Positions 31,873-46,681 of a DNA stretch of 64,000 nucleotides are shown here, one piece after another. The notes beneath the pieces were generated by a model. The model was not told the origin of the DNA, ran no database searches, and was given only the letters and a program-made list of their open reading frames with translations. Position numbers and translations under genes: made by a program. The stretch is from Siphonodentalium dalli (taxonomy: Eukaryota; Mollusca; Scaphopoda; Gadilida; Siphonodentaliidae). The DNA is taken from assembly GCA_032622095.1 (NCBI GenBank), contig CP136062.1, positions 39,554,918 through 39,618,917 of the forward strand, in the 5' to 3' direction. Position 1 is the stretch's first letter; each line of letters begins with the position of its first letter.

Positions 31873-32600
31873 CTGTAATGGAGAATATAATGTGACATTA
31901 ACTAAATGAGGTCGTATTAGGGGCAACACACTGGGTCTCACTCCCGTCTATCCAATAATAATCGGCTGTAATAGAGAATATAATGTGACGTTAACTGAAT
32001 GAGGTCGTATCAGGGGCAACACACTGCATGGGTCTCACTCCTATCTATCCAGTATCATGCGTCTGTAATAGAGAATATAATGCGACGTTAACTGAATGAG
32101 GTCGTATCAGGGGCAGCACACTGCATGGGTCTCACTCCCGTCTATCCAGTAACCTGTGTCTGTAATAGAGAATATAATGTGACATTAACTGAATGAGGTC
32201 GTATCAGGGGCAGCACACTGCATGGGTCTCACTCCCGTCTACACAGTACCATGCGTATGTAATAGAGAATATAATGCGACGTTAACTGAATGAGGTCGTA
32301 TCGGGGGCAGCACACTGGGTGTCACTCCCTTCTATACAGTACCATGCGTTTGTAATAGAGAATATAATGCGACGTTAACTGAATGAGGTCGTATCAGGGG
32401 CAGCACACTGGGTGTCACTCCCGTCTATCCAGTAACCTGTGTCTGTAATAGAGAATATAATGCGACGTTAACTGAATTAGATCGTATCAGGGGCAGCACA
32501 CTGGGTGTCACTCCCGTCTATACAGTACCATGCGTCTGTAATAGAGAATATAATGCGACGTTATTTGAATGATGTCGTATCGGGAGCAGCATACTCCTTT
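31873..32600 (-). repeat. Tandem copies of the lectin exon's acceptor and first codons (93-97 bp)
   Basis: GAGAATATAATG (plus sense) recurs at 31881, 31974, 32071, 32168, 32265, 32358, 32451 and 32544. Each unit, read on the minus strand, holds TATTCTCTATTACAG, then about 30 bases resembling the exon start (YWIDGSE in the better copies), then a filler with a stop. The AG survives in five of the seven extra units and is lost in those at 32265 and 32358. The first unit is the real exon boundary. Confidence 0.88.
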
Positions 32601-32684
32601 CATTCACGGTTTATGAATTTAATGAGAAGTAGACATGGGCGGATTGGGATGAGACTACGTTAAACTTCGTATTTCAAGATGCAA

Positions 32685-32930
32685 CAAACTATAACATTCT
32701 AAAGGAGCGGGCGGTATCACTTCAAACTATAACATTATAAAGGAGTGGGCGGTATCACTTCAAACTATAACATTCTAAAGGAGCGGCCGGTATCACTTCC
32801 ATCTAGACGGTAACTATGAACTACAAAATAAAAAACGGAGCGGGCGGTATCACTTCAAACTATAACATTCTAAAGGAGCGGCCGGTATCACTTCCATCTA
32901 CTCTCAGTAACGATGGACTACACAAGAACA
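32685..32930. repeat. 38-bp minisatellite with a 95-bp secondary duplication
   Basis: CAAACTATAACATTCTAAAG starts units at 32685, 32723 and 32761. After a 95-base unit containing ACTTCCATCTA it starts again at 32856. GAGCGGGCGGTATCACTT closes each unit. Confidence 0.85.
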
Positions 32931-34013
32931 AAAACGGAGACAACTTTAACTGGATGATGTTTAAATTGGAACAACCAGGGACGTGGTGACAAGGGCTTTT
33001 GGCGGTGATTCACCTCTCCCCCCATCTTTGGTTAAAAAAAATTCAACATTGTTGTAGGCGACGCTAACTGGGTGACGTAAAACCGGAAGTAGCACACACT
33101 GTTTCATTCACGGAATGTGCATTTGATGAGAAATAGACAGGACGGGCTTATGCGAGACTACGTTAAACGTCGTACAGTTAAGGACCAGAAAGCGGACCTA
33201 TATTGCGTTATTCCGTTGATAAACTCTATCGGTGGTCGGCAGTCGAGATGAAGCTTACTGGTATGTCGTGTTAGCAGACCGGGGATCGCAACCTGGTCAG
33301 GGTATTCAGACTCGGTCAGATACCAAGTTTGTCAGGCTGAAAAGCCTCATTCGAGATAACTGAATAAAGATCCGAATGCAAAATGCCGACGTCCTACATT
33401 GTGTCCAGGTATGTTGTCGTGGGTGCAGTACGCTGTCCGATCGGTTGTCGACAATAATGGCTGATCCGTGTACACGTTAAAGAACGCTACTGGAGTCAAC
33501 AGAAGGTTATAAAGTTACTCGGCCGCAGTAGCGCCTGGACTAGTGCGTCTACAACCATAATTGATTACTGCGCTGAAATATCTACAAATACAGACCCCGA
33601 CCATGAGTTAGGCAGGACTAGCCGTCACATTTAATACGGACTATAACATGACGCGTTTCAGATGTCGTTGTCATTGCGTTAAACCATATTTGTTTTCCTC
33701 TCAATGTAAATATCATAATACAATTTCTCGTTCTAGGCCAATGACAAACGAATAACAGTTCCACTACGATTTGAAGTTTCTAGTAATCAAATTCGATGTC
33801 CAAGATAATTCTACATATTTATCAGTTATCCCCCAACTTTGGTAAAATTGTTCAACAGTTGGCAATTTTATACCTGACCAACAAAATAGGTTGAATTTTT
33901 TTCTTGGAGTTTGATTTTCCAACAATTTATTAGAGGGGAATATGTTGTTTTTAAACCAACATTTGCATATTTTCCTACTTTTGGTCAAAATTGTGGACTG
34001 AAATGGCCATCAG
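32931..34013. other. Unassigned DNA
   Basis: No exon matching the first half of the lectin domain was found on the minus strand. The segment near 33096-33175 repeats 32595-32670 (CATTCACGG, GAGAAATAGACA, GAGACTACGTTAAAC), an older direct duplication. GTGTACACGTTAAAGAAC near 33472 resembles a word common in mollusc repeats. Confidence 0.4.
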
Positions 34014-34237
34014 TTGGACATTTCTAACCTCAGAGTGGTGTCAGGTTGGACATTTCTAACCTCAGAGTGGTGTCAGGTTGGACATTTCTAACCTCAGAGT
34101 GGTGTCAGGTTGGACATTTCTAACCTCAGAGTGGTTTCAGGTTGGACATTTCTAACCTCAGAGTGGTGTCAGGTTGGACATTTCTAACCTCAGAGTGGTG
34201 TCAGGTTGGACATTTCTAACCTCAGAGTGGTGTCAGG
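34014..34237. repeat. 32-bp minisatellite, seven copies
   Basis: Units start TTGGACATTTCTAACCTCAG at 34014 and every 32 bases up to 34206, nearly identical. One changed base (GGTTTCAGG) is seen in the fourth. Confidence 0.95.
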
Positions 34238-35700
34238 TTGGAAGTTTCCAACGCTATAGGAAAGCTTGAGTTCAGATTTCAAATTGTTCTCAAGCCGTGC
34301 CAAACCATGGCCATATGAATTTGCCTGGAATTAGACCACAATATGTTAGGTTTTATGCAATTTCCAGTTTCAAATCTATAAGTTTTCTAATACTGGGTAG
34401 AACCATGGTTCTCAATCTGGCTATATTGGCCACAAGAGCCATTCAGAATAGGCTACCAGCCGGAAATGTAAATTCCGCATAACTTGTGAGTTTGGTATTA
34501 TTCAAAGGGGGGTTGCAGTTGGGATTCCCATGGTGTAAATCTCCCCAAACGAGACCCTCTAGCCACGTCCCTGATATTTATGTTACGTGTTTCAAGTTTG
34601 AGATAAAGTTTAAATAACAAATTAGATAATATATGCTTGGAGGTTCAGAAGTCGTCAGGGACATTGAGACAGGGGAATTTGTATATCTCAATCCCACCCT
34701 TAACTTTGGCCAAAATGTTCAGTAGTTTCAGCATTCCATGTTTTGCACAACATTATAGTAACTGTTGGAACTCCCAGGCCAGAAGTAGGTTGAATTTGTC
34801 CTGATAATTTGATATTTCAACTAGTATAGTGAAAATGTTAGTTTTTAGACGAAAAATTAAATATTTTCGTACTTTCGGTATTTTTTTATGTACTGTAATT
34901 TACAATCACTTGATATGTGTTAGGTTAGACATTTTCAACAGATGGAATGCTTCATGAAGGAGATACAAATTGAATTCCTCTGACTTGATCATTTCGATCT
35001 GGTTCATTGGAAATTCCAAGGTGGATCCTTCCCGACAGAGACTCTCTCACCACGTGACTGGAGGCATGTATTACCCAATTGTCAATGTTAATCGCGTGCT
35101 TAGACAACCAAATGCCGAGAAGAGAAAAGTTCCCTGCGATATAAATTGTGATCGTAAAAGTTAGCAACCTATATTGGAATCAACATTCCAGGCCAGTACA
35201 TGGCATATGATTCCGATATAGGATAAAATGTCCACAGCGATAAAAGTTATAGTGAAAAATAAGGAGACTAAATTTCAAGATAAAGATAAATTTAATTGAA
35301 TGAAAATTTAAATTGAGTTAAGCATTGGGTATCGTTATTGCGTGTTACCAGTTTGATAAACTGTTTAAGTTACATCTCAGAGAAAATGTACATGTACGTT
35401 GGTCAATAACATTAGAGTTAGGTCACCCAATTGTCAATTTTAAAACAAATTTAAAATATCAAAAGGTGAGAATACCTCACCCATGATAGTTCTGATTAAA
35501 AAAACACAGTCTTGTCTAGTAGATAGAAAACTGGACGTCCCAAAGAACAATTTACCAGCAGTGTAGGAATGAATTTGCATCGTTGAACCCGTATACATCA
35601 AGGAACGCTCACCAAACACTGAATCTATATGAATGCCCGTGAGTTCTATAATCAACATATTATGTCACGTGTAATAGCTCGTCAGTGAACTTCATTAAAC
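34238..35700. other. Unassigned DNA
   Basis: Non-coding by inspection. Near 34925 the words GGTTAGACATTTTCAACAG echo the preceding minisatellite. No gene or clear element was recognised. Confidence 0.4.
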
Positions 35701-35784
35701 TCGCAGACTACCACGTACATGTATACTCATATTAGTTACCATTCGCAGACTACCACGTACATGTATAATCATATTAGTTACCAT
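35701..35784. repeat. 42-bp tandem duplication
   Basis: Two copies starting TCGCAGACTACCACGTACAT at 35701 and 35743, differing by one base. Confidence 0.95.
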
Positions 35785-35926
35785 TCGCGTTCCTGCCTAT
35801 CGACTGGTGTGTGTTTTACCGAACTGCGTGGATAATGACTATAGGCAATACATTAAGTAAACGTCCCCCTTAACCCCGGTGAGATGAAATACAAACGTAT
35901 AGATGTTTAATTGTAACCATAGAGCT

Positions 35927-36054
35927 CACATTATACCCGGGTAACACTTATAGAGCGTCACAGTATACCCGGGTAACACTTATAGAGTGTCACATTATAC
36001 CCGGGTAACACTTATAGAGTGGCACATTATACCCGGGTAAAACTTATAGAGCGT
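35927..36054. repeat. 32-bp minisatellite, four copies
   Basis: Units start CACATTATACCCGGGTAACA at 35927, 35959, 35991 and 36023, with single-base variants, followed by a partial fifth. It is unrelated in sequence to the 32-bp repeat at 34014. Confidence 0.95.
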
Positions 36055-36370
36055 CATAGAGCGGGTAACACTTGATCTGACTCTGCATTATATCAATACG
36101 ACATTTATATTCTCGACCAAATGATTCAGTTTCAACAAAGTTGAATAAAAATGAACGTTTCTGATATAACGCTGTGTTAATCTAGCTAATAAACTTGTCA
36201 GAATTCCATTCAAACTTAATCTGGGTCACATGTGGCCCGTTTGTTTATAGCGTAACGAATGGTAGCGTGCTGGCGTGCCAAACCTAAAATAGAACAATCT
36301 TACGCTCCAACTGGTCAAATATACACGGACATTTAAATTACTCACTTCCGTGCGTGTTTCTTAAGTGGGA

Positions 36371-36568
36371 TTATGTACAGAACTACACACTGCGTTCCTC
36401 GTGATTATGTACAGAACTACACACTGCGTTCCTCGTTATACCCCGTTATACCCCGTTATACCCCGGTAACTATATTATGTACAGAACTACACACTGCGTT
36501 CCTCGTTATACCCCGTTATACCCCGGTAACTATATTATGTACAGAACTACACACTGCGTTCCTCGTTA
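36371..36568. repeat. Variable tandem repeat ending in the assembly gap
   Basis: TTATGTACAGAACTACACAC begins units at 36371, 36405, 36475 and 36535, with lengths of 34, 70 and 60. The length differences come from 0, 3 or 2 copies of the 10-mer TTATACCCCG plus a spacer. The array runs into the Ns. Confidence 0.9.
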
Positions 36569-36668
36569 NNNNNNNNNNNNNNNNNNNNNNNNNNNNNNNN
36601 NNNNNNNNNNNNNNNNNNNNNNNNNNNNNNNNNNNNNNNNNNNNNNNNNNNNNNNNNNNNNNNNNNNN
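36569..36668. other. Assembly gap of 100 N
   Basis: Exactly 100 N, the usual placeholder for a gap of unknown size. Continuity between the repeat on its left and the 25-bp array on its right is not established by the sequence. Confidence 0.99.
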
Positions 36669-36720
36669 ACATACATATATAGGTATCCCCACCACATACA
36701 TCTATAGGTATCCCCACCAC

Positions 36721-39700
36721 ACATAAATATAGGTATCCCCACCACACACATCTATAGGTATCCCCACCACACACATATATAGGTATCCCCACCATACACA
36801 TCTATAGGTATCCCCACCACATACATATATAGGTATCCCAACCACACACATATATAGGTATCCCCACCACATACATATATAGGTATCACCACCACACACA
36901 TATAGGTATCCCCACCACATACATATAGGTATACCCGCCACATACATATAGGTATCCCCACCACATACATATAGGTATTCCCACCACACACATCTATAGG
37001 TATCCCCACCACACACATATATAGGTATCCCCACCATACACATCTATAGGTATCCCCACCACATACATATATAGGTATCCCAACCACACACATATATAGG
37101 TATCCCCACCACATACATATATAGGTATCACCACCACACACATATAGGTATCCCCACCACATACATATAGGTATCCCCGCCACATACATATAGGTATCCC
37201 CACCACACACATATATAGGTATCACCACCACATACATATATAGGTATACCCAACACATACATATATAGGTATCCCCACCACACACATCTATAGGTATCCC
37301 CACCACATACATCTATTGGTATCACCGCCACATACATCTATAGGTATACCCACCACATACATCTATAGGTATCCCGCCACACACATATATAGATATCCCC
37401 ACCACACACATATATAGGTATCCCCACCACATACATCTATAGGTATCCCGCCACACACATATCTAGGTATCGCCACCACACACATATACAGGTATCACCA
37501 CCACACACATATATAGGTATCCCCGCCAAATACATATATAGGTATCCCCACCACATACATATATAGGTATCACCACCACACACATATAGGTATCCCCACC
37601 ACATACATATAGGTATCCCAGCCACATACATATAGGTATCCCCACCACACACATATAGGTATCCCCACCACACACATATATAGGTATCACCACCACATAC
37701 ATATATAGGTATACCCAACACATACATATATAGGTATCCCCACCACATACATATATAGTTATCCCCACCACACACATCTATAGGTATCCCCAACACATAC
37801 ATATATAGGTATCCCCACCACAAACATATATAGGTATCCCCACCACATACATATATAGGTATCCCCACCACATACATCTATTGGTATCACCGCCACATAC
37901 TTATATAGGTATCCCCGCCACATACATCTATAGGTATCCCGCCACACACATATATAGGTATCCCCACCACACACATATATAGGTATCCCGCCACACACAT
38001 ATATAGGTATCCCCACCACACACATATATAGGTATCACCACCACACACATATATAGGTATCCCCGCCAAATACGTATATAGGTATCCCCGCCAAATACGT
38101 ATATAGGTATCCCCACCACATACATATATAGGTATCCCCACCACACACATATATAGGTATCCCCACCACGTACATATATAGTTATCCCCACCACACACAT
38201 CTATAGGTATCCCCACCACATACACTTATTGGTATCCCGCCACACACATATATAGGTAACCCCACCACACACATATATAGGTATCCCCACCACATACATC
38301 TATAGGTATCCCGCCACACACATATCTAGGTATCGCCACCACACACATATACAGGTATCACCACCACACACATATATAGGTATCCCCGCCAAATACATAT
38401 ATAGGTATCCCCACCACATACATATATAGGTATCACCACCACACACATATATATGTATCCCCACCACACACATATATAGGTATCCCCACCACATACATCT
38501 ATAGTTATCCCCACCACACACATATTTAGGTATCCCCACCACATACATATATAGGTATCCCCACCACATACATATATAGGTATTCCCACCACATACATAT
38601 ATAGGTATCCCCACCACATACATATATAGGTATCCTCACCACATACATATATAGGTATCCCCGCCACATACATATATATGTGTCACCACCACACACATAT
38701 ATAGGTATCCCCACCACATACATATATAGGTATCCCCACCACATACATCTATAGGTATCCCCACCACACATAAATATAGGTATCCCCACCACACACATCT
38801 ATAGGTATCCCCACCACACACATATATAGGTATCCCCACCATACACATCTATAGGTATCCCCACCACATACATATATAGGTATCCCAACCACACACATAT
38901 ATAGGTATCCCCACCACATACATATATAGGTATCACCACCACACACATATAGGTATCCCCACCACATACATATAGGTATACCCGCCACATACATATAGGT
39001 ATCCCCACCACATACATATAGGTATTCCCACCACACACATCTATAGGTATCCCCACCACACACATATATAGGTATCCCCACCATACACATCTATAGGTAT
39101 CCCCACCACATACATATCTAGGTATCCCAACCACACACATATATAGGTATCCCCACCACATACATATATAGGTATCACCACCACACACATATAGGTATCC
39201 CCACCACATACATATAGGTATCCCCGCCACATACATATAGGTATCCCCACCACACACATAAATAGGTATCACCACCACATACATATATAGGTATACCCAA
39301 CACATACATATATAGGTATCCCCACCACACACATCTATAGGTATCCCCACCACATACATCTATTGGTATCACCGCCACATACATCTATAGGTATACCCAC
39401 CACATACATCTATAGGTATCCCGCCACACACATATATAGGTATCCCCACCACACACATATATAGGTATCCCCACCACATACATCTATAGGTATCCCGCCA
39501 CACACATATCTAGGTATCGCCACCACACACATATACAGGTATCACCACCACACACATATATAGGTATCCCCGCCAAATACATATATAGGTATCCCCACCA
39601 CATACATATATAGGTATCACCACCACACACATATATAGGTATCCCCACCACACACATATATAGGTATCCCCACCACATACATCTATAGTTATCCCCACCA

Positions 39701-39927
39701 CACACATATATAGGTATCACCACCACACACATATAGGTATCCCCACCACATACATATAGGTATCCCCGCCACATACATATAGGTATCCCCACCACACACA
39801 TATAGGTATCCCCACCACACACATATATAGGTATCACCACCACATACATATATAGGTATACCCAACACATACATATATAGGTATCCCCACCACATACATA
39901 TATAGTTATCCCCACCACACACATCTA
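36721..39927. repeat. Higher-order repeat, 2047-bp period
   Basis: The marker ACATAAATATAGG at 36721 recurs at 38768. The ordered variants up to about 37880 are repeated 2047 bases later up to about 39927 with only scattered changes. This shows block duplication of roughly 82 monomers. Confidence 0.85.
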
Positions 39928-42900
39928 TAGGTATCCCCACCACATACATATATAGGTATCCCAACCACAAACATATATAGGTATCCCCCACCACATACAT
40001 ATATAGGTATCCCCACCACATACATCTATTGGTATCACCGCCACATACTTATATAGGTATCCCCGCCACATACATCTATAGGTATCCCGCCACACACATA
40101 TATAGGTATCCCCACCACACACATATATAGGTATCCCCACCACATACATCTATAGGTATCCCGCCACACACATATATAGGTATCCCCACCACACACATAT
40201 ATAGGTATCAACACCACACACATATATAGGTATCCCCGCCAAATACATATATAGGTATCCCCACCACATACATATATAGGTATCCCCACCACACACATAT
40301 ATAGGTATCCCCACCACATACATATATAGTTATCCCCACCACACACATCTATAGGTATCCCCACCACAAACATATATAGGTATCCCCACCACATACATAT
40401 ATAGGTATCCCCACCACATACATATATAGGTATCCCCACCACACACATATATAGGTATCCCCACCACATACATCTATAGGTATCCCGCCACACACATCTA
40501 TAGGTATCCCGCCACACACATATATAGGTATCCCCACCACACACATATATAGGTATCCCCACCACATACATCTATAGGTATCCCGCCACACACATATATA
40601 GGTATCCCCACCACACACATATATAGGTCTGCCCACCACATACATATATAGGTATCCCCGCCACACACATATATAGGTATCCCCGCCAAACACATATATA
40701 GGTATCCTCACCACACACATATATAGGTATCCCCGCCACTCACATATATAGGTATCTCCGCCAAACACATATATAGGTATCCTCACCACACACATATATA
40801 GGTATCCCCGCCAAATACATATATAGGTATCCCCACCACATACATATATAGGTATCACCACCACACACATATATAGGTATCCCCGCCAAATACATATATA
40901 GGTATCCCCACCACATACATATATAGGTATCCCCACCACACACATATATAGGTATCCCCACCACATACATATATAGTTATCCCCACCACACACATCTATA
41001 GGTATCCCCACCACATACATATATAGGTATCCCCACCACATACATATATAGGTATCCCCGCCAAATACATATATAGGTATCCCCACCACATACATATATA
41101 GGTATCACCACCACACACATATATAGGTATAACCCACCACACACATATATAGGTATCCCCACCACATACATCTATAGTTATCCCCACCACACACATATAT
41201 AGGTATCCCCACCACATACATATATAGGTATCCCCACCACATACATATATAGGTATCCCCACCACATACATATATAGGTATCCCCACCACATACATATAT
41301 AGGTATCCCCACCACATACATATATAGGTATCCCCGCCACATACATATATATGTATCACCACCACACACATATATAGTTATCCCCACAACATACATATAT
41401 AGGTATCCCCACCACATACATCTATAGGTATCCCCACCACATACATCTATAGGTATCCCGCCACACACATATATAGGTATCCCCACCACACACATATATA
41501 GGTATCACCACCGCACACATATATAGGTATCCCCGCCAAATACATATATAGGTATCCCCACCACATACATATATAGGTATCACCACCACACACATATATA
41601 GGTATCCCCACCACATACATATATACATATAGAGGTATCCCCACCACATACATATATAGGTATCCCCACCACATACATATATAGGTATCCCCACCACATA
41701 CATCTATTGGTATCACCGCCACATACATCTATAGGCATCCCCACCACATACATCTATAGGTATCCCGCCACACACATATATAGGTATCCCCACCACACAC
41801 ATATATAGGTATCACCACCACACACATATATAGGTATAACCCACCACACACATATATAGGTATCCCCACCACATACATCTATAGTTATCCCCACCACACA
41901 CATATATAGGTATCCCCACCACATACATATATAGGTATCCCCACCACATACATATATAGGTATCCCCACCACATACATATATAGGTATCCCCACCACATA
42001 CATATATAGGTATCCCCACCACATACATATATAGGTATCCCCGCCACATACATATATATGTATCACCACCACACACATATATAGGTATCCCCACCACATA
42101 CATATATAGGTATCCCCACCACATACATATATAGGTATCCCCACCACATACATCTATAGGTATCCCGCCACACACATATATAGGTATCCCCACCACACAC
42201 ATATATAGGTATCACCACCGCACACATATATAGGTATCCCCGCCAAATACATATATAGGTATCCCCACCACATACATATATAGGTATCACCACCACACAC
42301 ATATATAGGTATCCCCACCACATACATATATACATATAGAGGTATCCCCCACCACATACATATATAGGTATCCCCACCACATACATATATAGGTATCCCC
42401 ACCACATACATCTATTGGTATCACCGCCACATACATCTATAGGCATCCCCACCACATACATCTATAGGTATCCCGCCACACACATATATAGGTATCCCCA
42501 CCACACACATATATAGGTATCACCACCACACACATCTATAGGTATCCCGCCACACACATATATAGGTATCCCCGCCCAATACATATATAGGTATCCCCGC
42601 CCAATACATATATAGGTATCCCCACCACATACATATATAGGTATCACCACCACACACATATATAGGTATCCCCACCACATCCATATATAGGTATCCCCAC
42701 CACATACATCTATATGTATCCCCAACACACACATATATAGGTATCCCCACCACATACATATATAGGTATCCCCACCACCTACATATATAGGTATCCCCAC
42801 CACATACATATATAGGTATCCCCACCACATACATATATAGGTATCCCCACCACATGCATATATAGGTATCCCCGCCACATACATATATATGTATCACCAC

Positions 42901-45900
42901 AACACACATATATAGGTATCCCCACCAAATACATATATAGGTATCCCCACCACATACGTCTATATGTATCCCCACCACACACACATATAGGTATCCCCAC
43001 CACATACATATATAGATATCCCCACCACATACATATATATGTATCCCCACCACATACATCTATATGTATCCCCACCACACACATATATAGGCATCCCCAC
43101 CACATACATCTATAGGTATCCCCACCACACACATATATATAGGTATCCCCACCACATACATATATAGTATCCCCACCACACACATCTATAGGTATCCCCA
43201 CCACACACATATATAGGTATCCCCACCACACACATATATAGGTATCACCACCACACACATATATAGGTATCCCCACCACATACATATATAGGTATCCCCA
43301 CCACATAAATATATAGGTATCCCCACCACACACATCTATAGATATCCCCACCACACACATCTATAGGTATCCCCACCACACACATATATAGGTATCACCA
43401 CCACACACATATATAGGTATCGCCACCACATACATATATAGGTATCCCCACCACATAAATATATAGGTATCCTCACCACACACATCTATAGATATCCCCA
43501 CCACACACATCTATAGGTATCCCCACCACATACATAAATAAGTATCCCCACCACACACATTTATAGGTATCCACGCCCCATACATATATAGGTATCACTA
43601 CCACACACATATATAGGTCTCCCCACCACATACATCTATATGTATCCCTACCACACACATCTATAGGTATCCCCACCACACACATCTATAGGTATCCCCA
43701 CCACACACATATATAGGTATCCCCACCATACACATCTATAGGTATCCCCACCACATACATATATAGGTATCCCAACCACACACATATATAGGTATCCCCA
43801 CCACATACATATATAGGTATCACCACCACACACATATAGGTATCCCCACCACATACATATAGGTATCCCCGCCACATACATATAGGTATCCCCACCACAA
43901 ACATATAGGTATCCCCACCACACACATATATAGGTATCTCCACCACATACATATATAGGTATAACCAACACATACATATATAGGTATCCCCACCACATAC
44001 ATATATAGGTATCCCCACCACACACATATATAGGTATCCCCACCACATACATATATCGGTATCCCCACCACATACATATATAAAGTATCCCCACCACACA
44101 CATCTATAGGTATCCCCACCACATACATCTATTGGTATCACCGCCACATACATCTATAGGTTTACCCACCACATACATCTATAGGTATCCCGCCACACAC
44201 ATATATAGGTATCGCCACCACACACATATATAGGTATCCCCACCACATACATCTATAGGTATCCCGCCACACACATATCTAGGTATCACCACCACAAACA
44301 TATACAGGTATCACCACCACACACATATATAGGTATCCCCGCCAAATACATATATAGGTATCCCCACCACATACATATATAGGTATCACCACCACACACA
44401 TATATAGGTATCCCCACCACACACATATATAGGTATCCCCACCACATACATCTATAGTTATCCCCACCACACACATATATAGGTATCCCCACCACATACA
44501 TATATAGGTATTCTCACCACATACATATATAGGTATCCCCACCACATACATATATAGGTATCCCCACCACATACATATATAGGTATCCCCACCACATACA
44601 TATATAGGTATCCCCGCCACATACATATATATGTATCACCACCACACACATATATAGGTATCCCCACCACATACATATATAGGTATCCCCACCACATACA
44701 TCTATAGGTATCCCCACCACACATAAATATAGGTATCCCCACCACATACATATATATATATCCCCACCACATACATATATATGTATCCCCACCACATACA
44801 TCTATATGTATTCCCACCACACACATATATATGTATCCCCACCACATACATCTATAGGTATCCCCACCTCACACATATATAGGTATCCCCACCACATACA
44901 TATATAGGTATCCCCACCACACACATCTATATGTATCCCCACCACACACATCTATAGGTATCCCAACCCCACACATATATAGATATCACCACTACATACA
45001 TATATAGGTATCCCAACCACACACATATATAGATATCACCACCACATACATATATAGGTATCACCACCACACACATATAGGTATCCCCACCACATACATA
45101 TAGGTATCACCGCCACATACATATAGGTATCCCCACCACACACATATAGGTATCCCCACCACACACATCTATAGGTATCACCACCACATACATAATAAGT
45201 ATACCCAACACATACATATATAGGTATCCCCACCACATACATATATAGTTATCCCCACCACACACATCTATTGGTATCCCCACCACATACATATATAGGT
45301 ATCCCCACCACACACATATATAGGTATCCCCACCACATACATCTATAGGTATCCCGCCACACACATATATAGGTATCCCCACCACATACATCTATATGTA
45401 TCCCCACCACACACATATATAGGTATCCCCACCACATACATATATAGGTATCCCCACCACACACATCTATAGGTATCCCCACCACACACATCTATAGGTA
45501 TCCCAACCACACACATATATAGATATCACCACCACATACATATATAGGTATCACCACCACACACATATAGGTATCCCCACCACATACATATAGGTATCCC
45601 CGCCACATACATATAGGTATCCCCACCACACACATGTAGGTATCCCCACCACACACATCTATAGGTATCACCACCACATACATATATAGGTATACCCAAC
45701 ACATACATATATAGGTATCCCTACCACATACATATGTAGTTATCCCCACCACACACATCAATAGGTATCCCCACCACACACATATATAGGTATCCCCACC
45801 ACACACATATATAGGTATCCCCACCACTTACATATATAGGTATCCCCACCACATACATCTATTGGTATCACCGCCACATACTTCTATAGGTATCCCCGCC

Positions 45901-46681
45901 ACATACATCTATAGGTATCCCGCCACACACATATATAGGTATCTTCACCACACACATATATAGGTATCCCCACCACATACATCTATAGGTATCCCGCCAC
46001 ACACATATATAGGTATCCCCACCACACACATATATAGGTATCACCACCACACACATATATAGGTATCCCCGCCAAATACATATATAGGTATCCCCACCAC
46101 ATACATATATAGGTATCCCCACCACACACATATATAGGTCTGCCCACCACATACATATATAGGTATCCCCGCCACACACATATATAGGTATCCCCGCCAA
46201 ACACATATATAGGTATCCTCACCACACACATATATAGGTATCCCCGACACACACATATATAGGTATCCCCGCCAAACACATATATAGGTATCCTCACCAC
46301 ACACATATATAGGTATCCCCGCCAAATACATATATAGGTATCCCCACCACATACATATATAGGTATCACCACCACACACATATATAGGTATCCCCACCAC
46401 ACACATATATAGGTATCCCCACCACATACATCTATAGTTATCCCCACCACACTCATATATAGGTATCCCCACCACATACATATATAGGTATCCCCACCAC
46501 ATACATATATAGGTATCCCCACCACATACATATATAGGTATCCCCACCACATACATATATAGGTATCCCCACCACATACATATATAGGTATCCCCGTCAC
46601 ATACATATATATGTATCACCACCACACACATATATAGGTATCCCCACCACATACATATATAGGTATCCGCAACACATACAT

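Noticed and set aside
34014-36568. CRISPR-like direct repeats of 32 bp
   Set aside because: The units are contiguous with no unique spacers, the genome is eukaryotic, and no cas genes exist. They are minisatellites.
36373-36726. 117-codon frame crossing the run of N
   Set aside because: It joins a minisatellite and a satellite through an unsequenced gap, so it is not a real frame.
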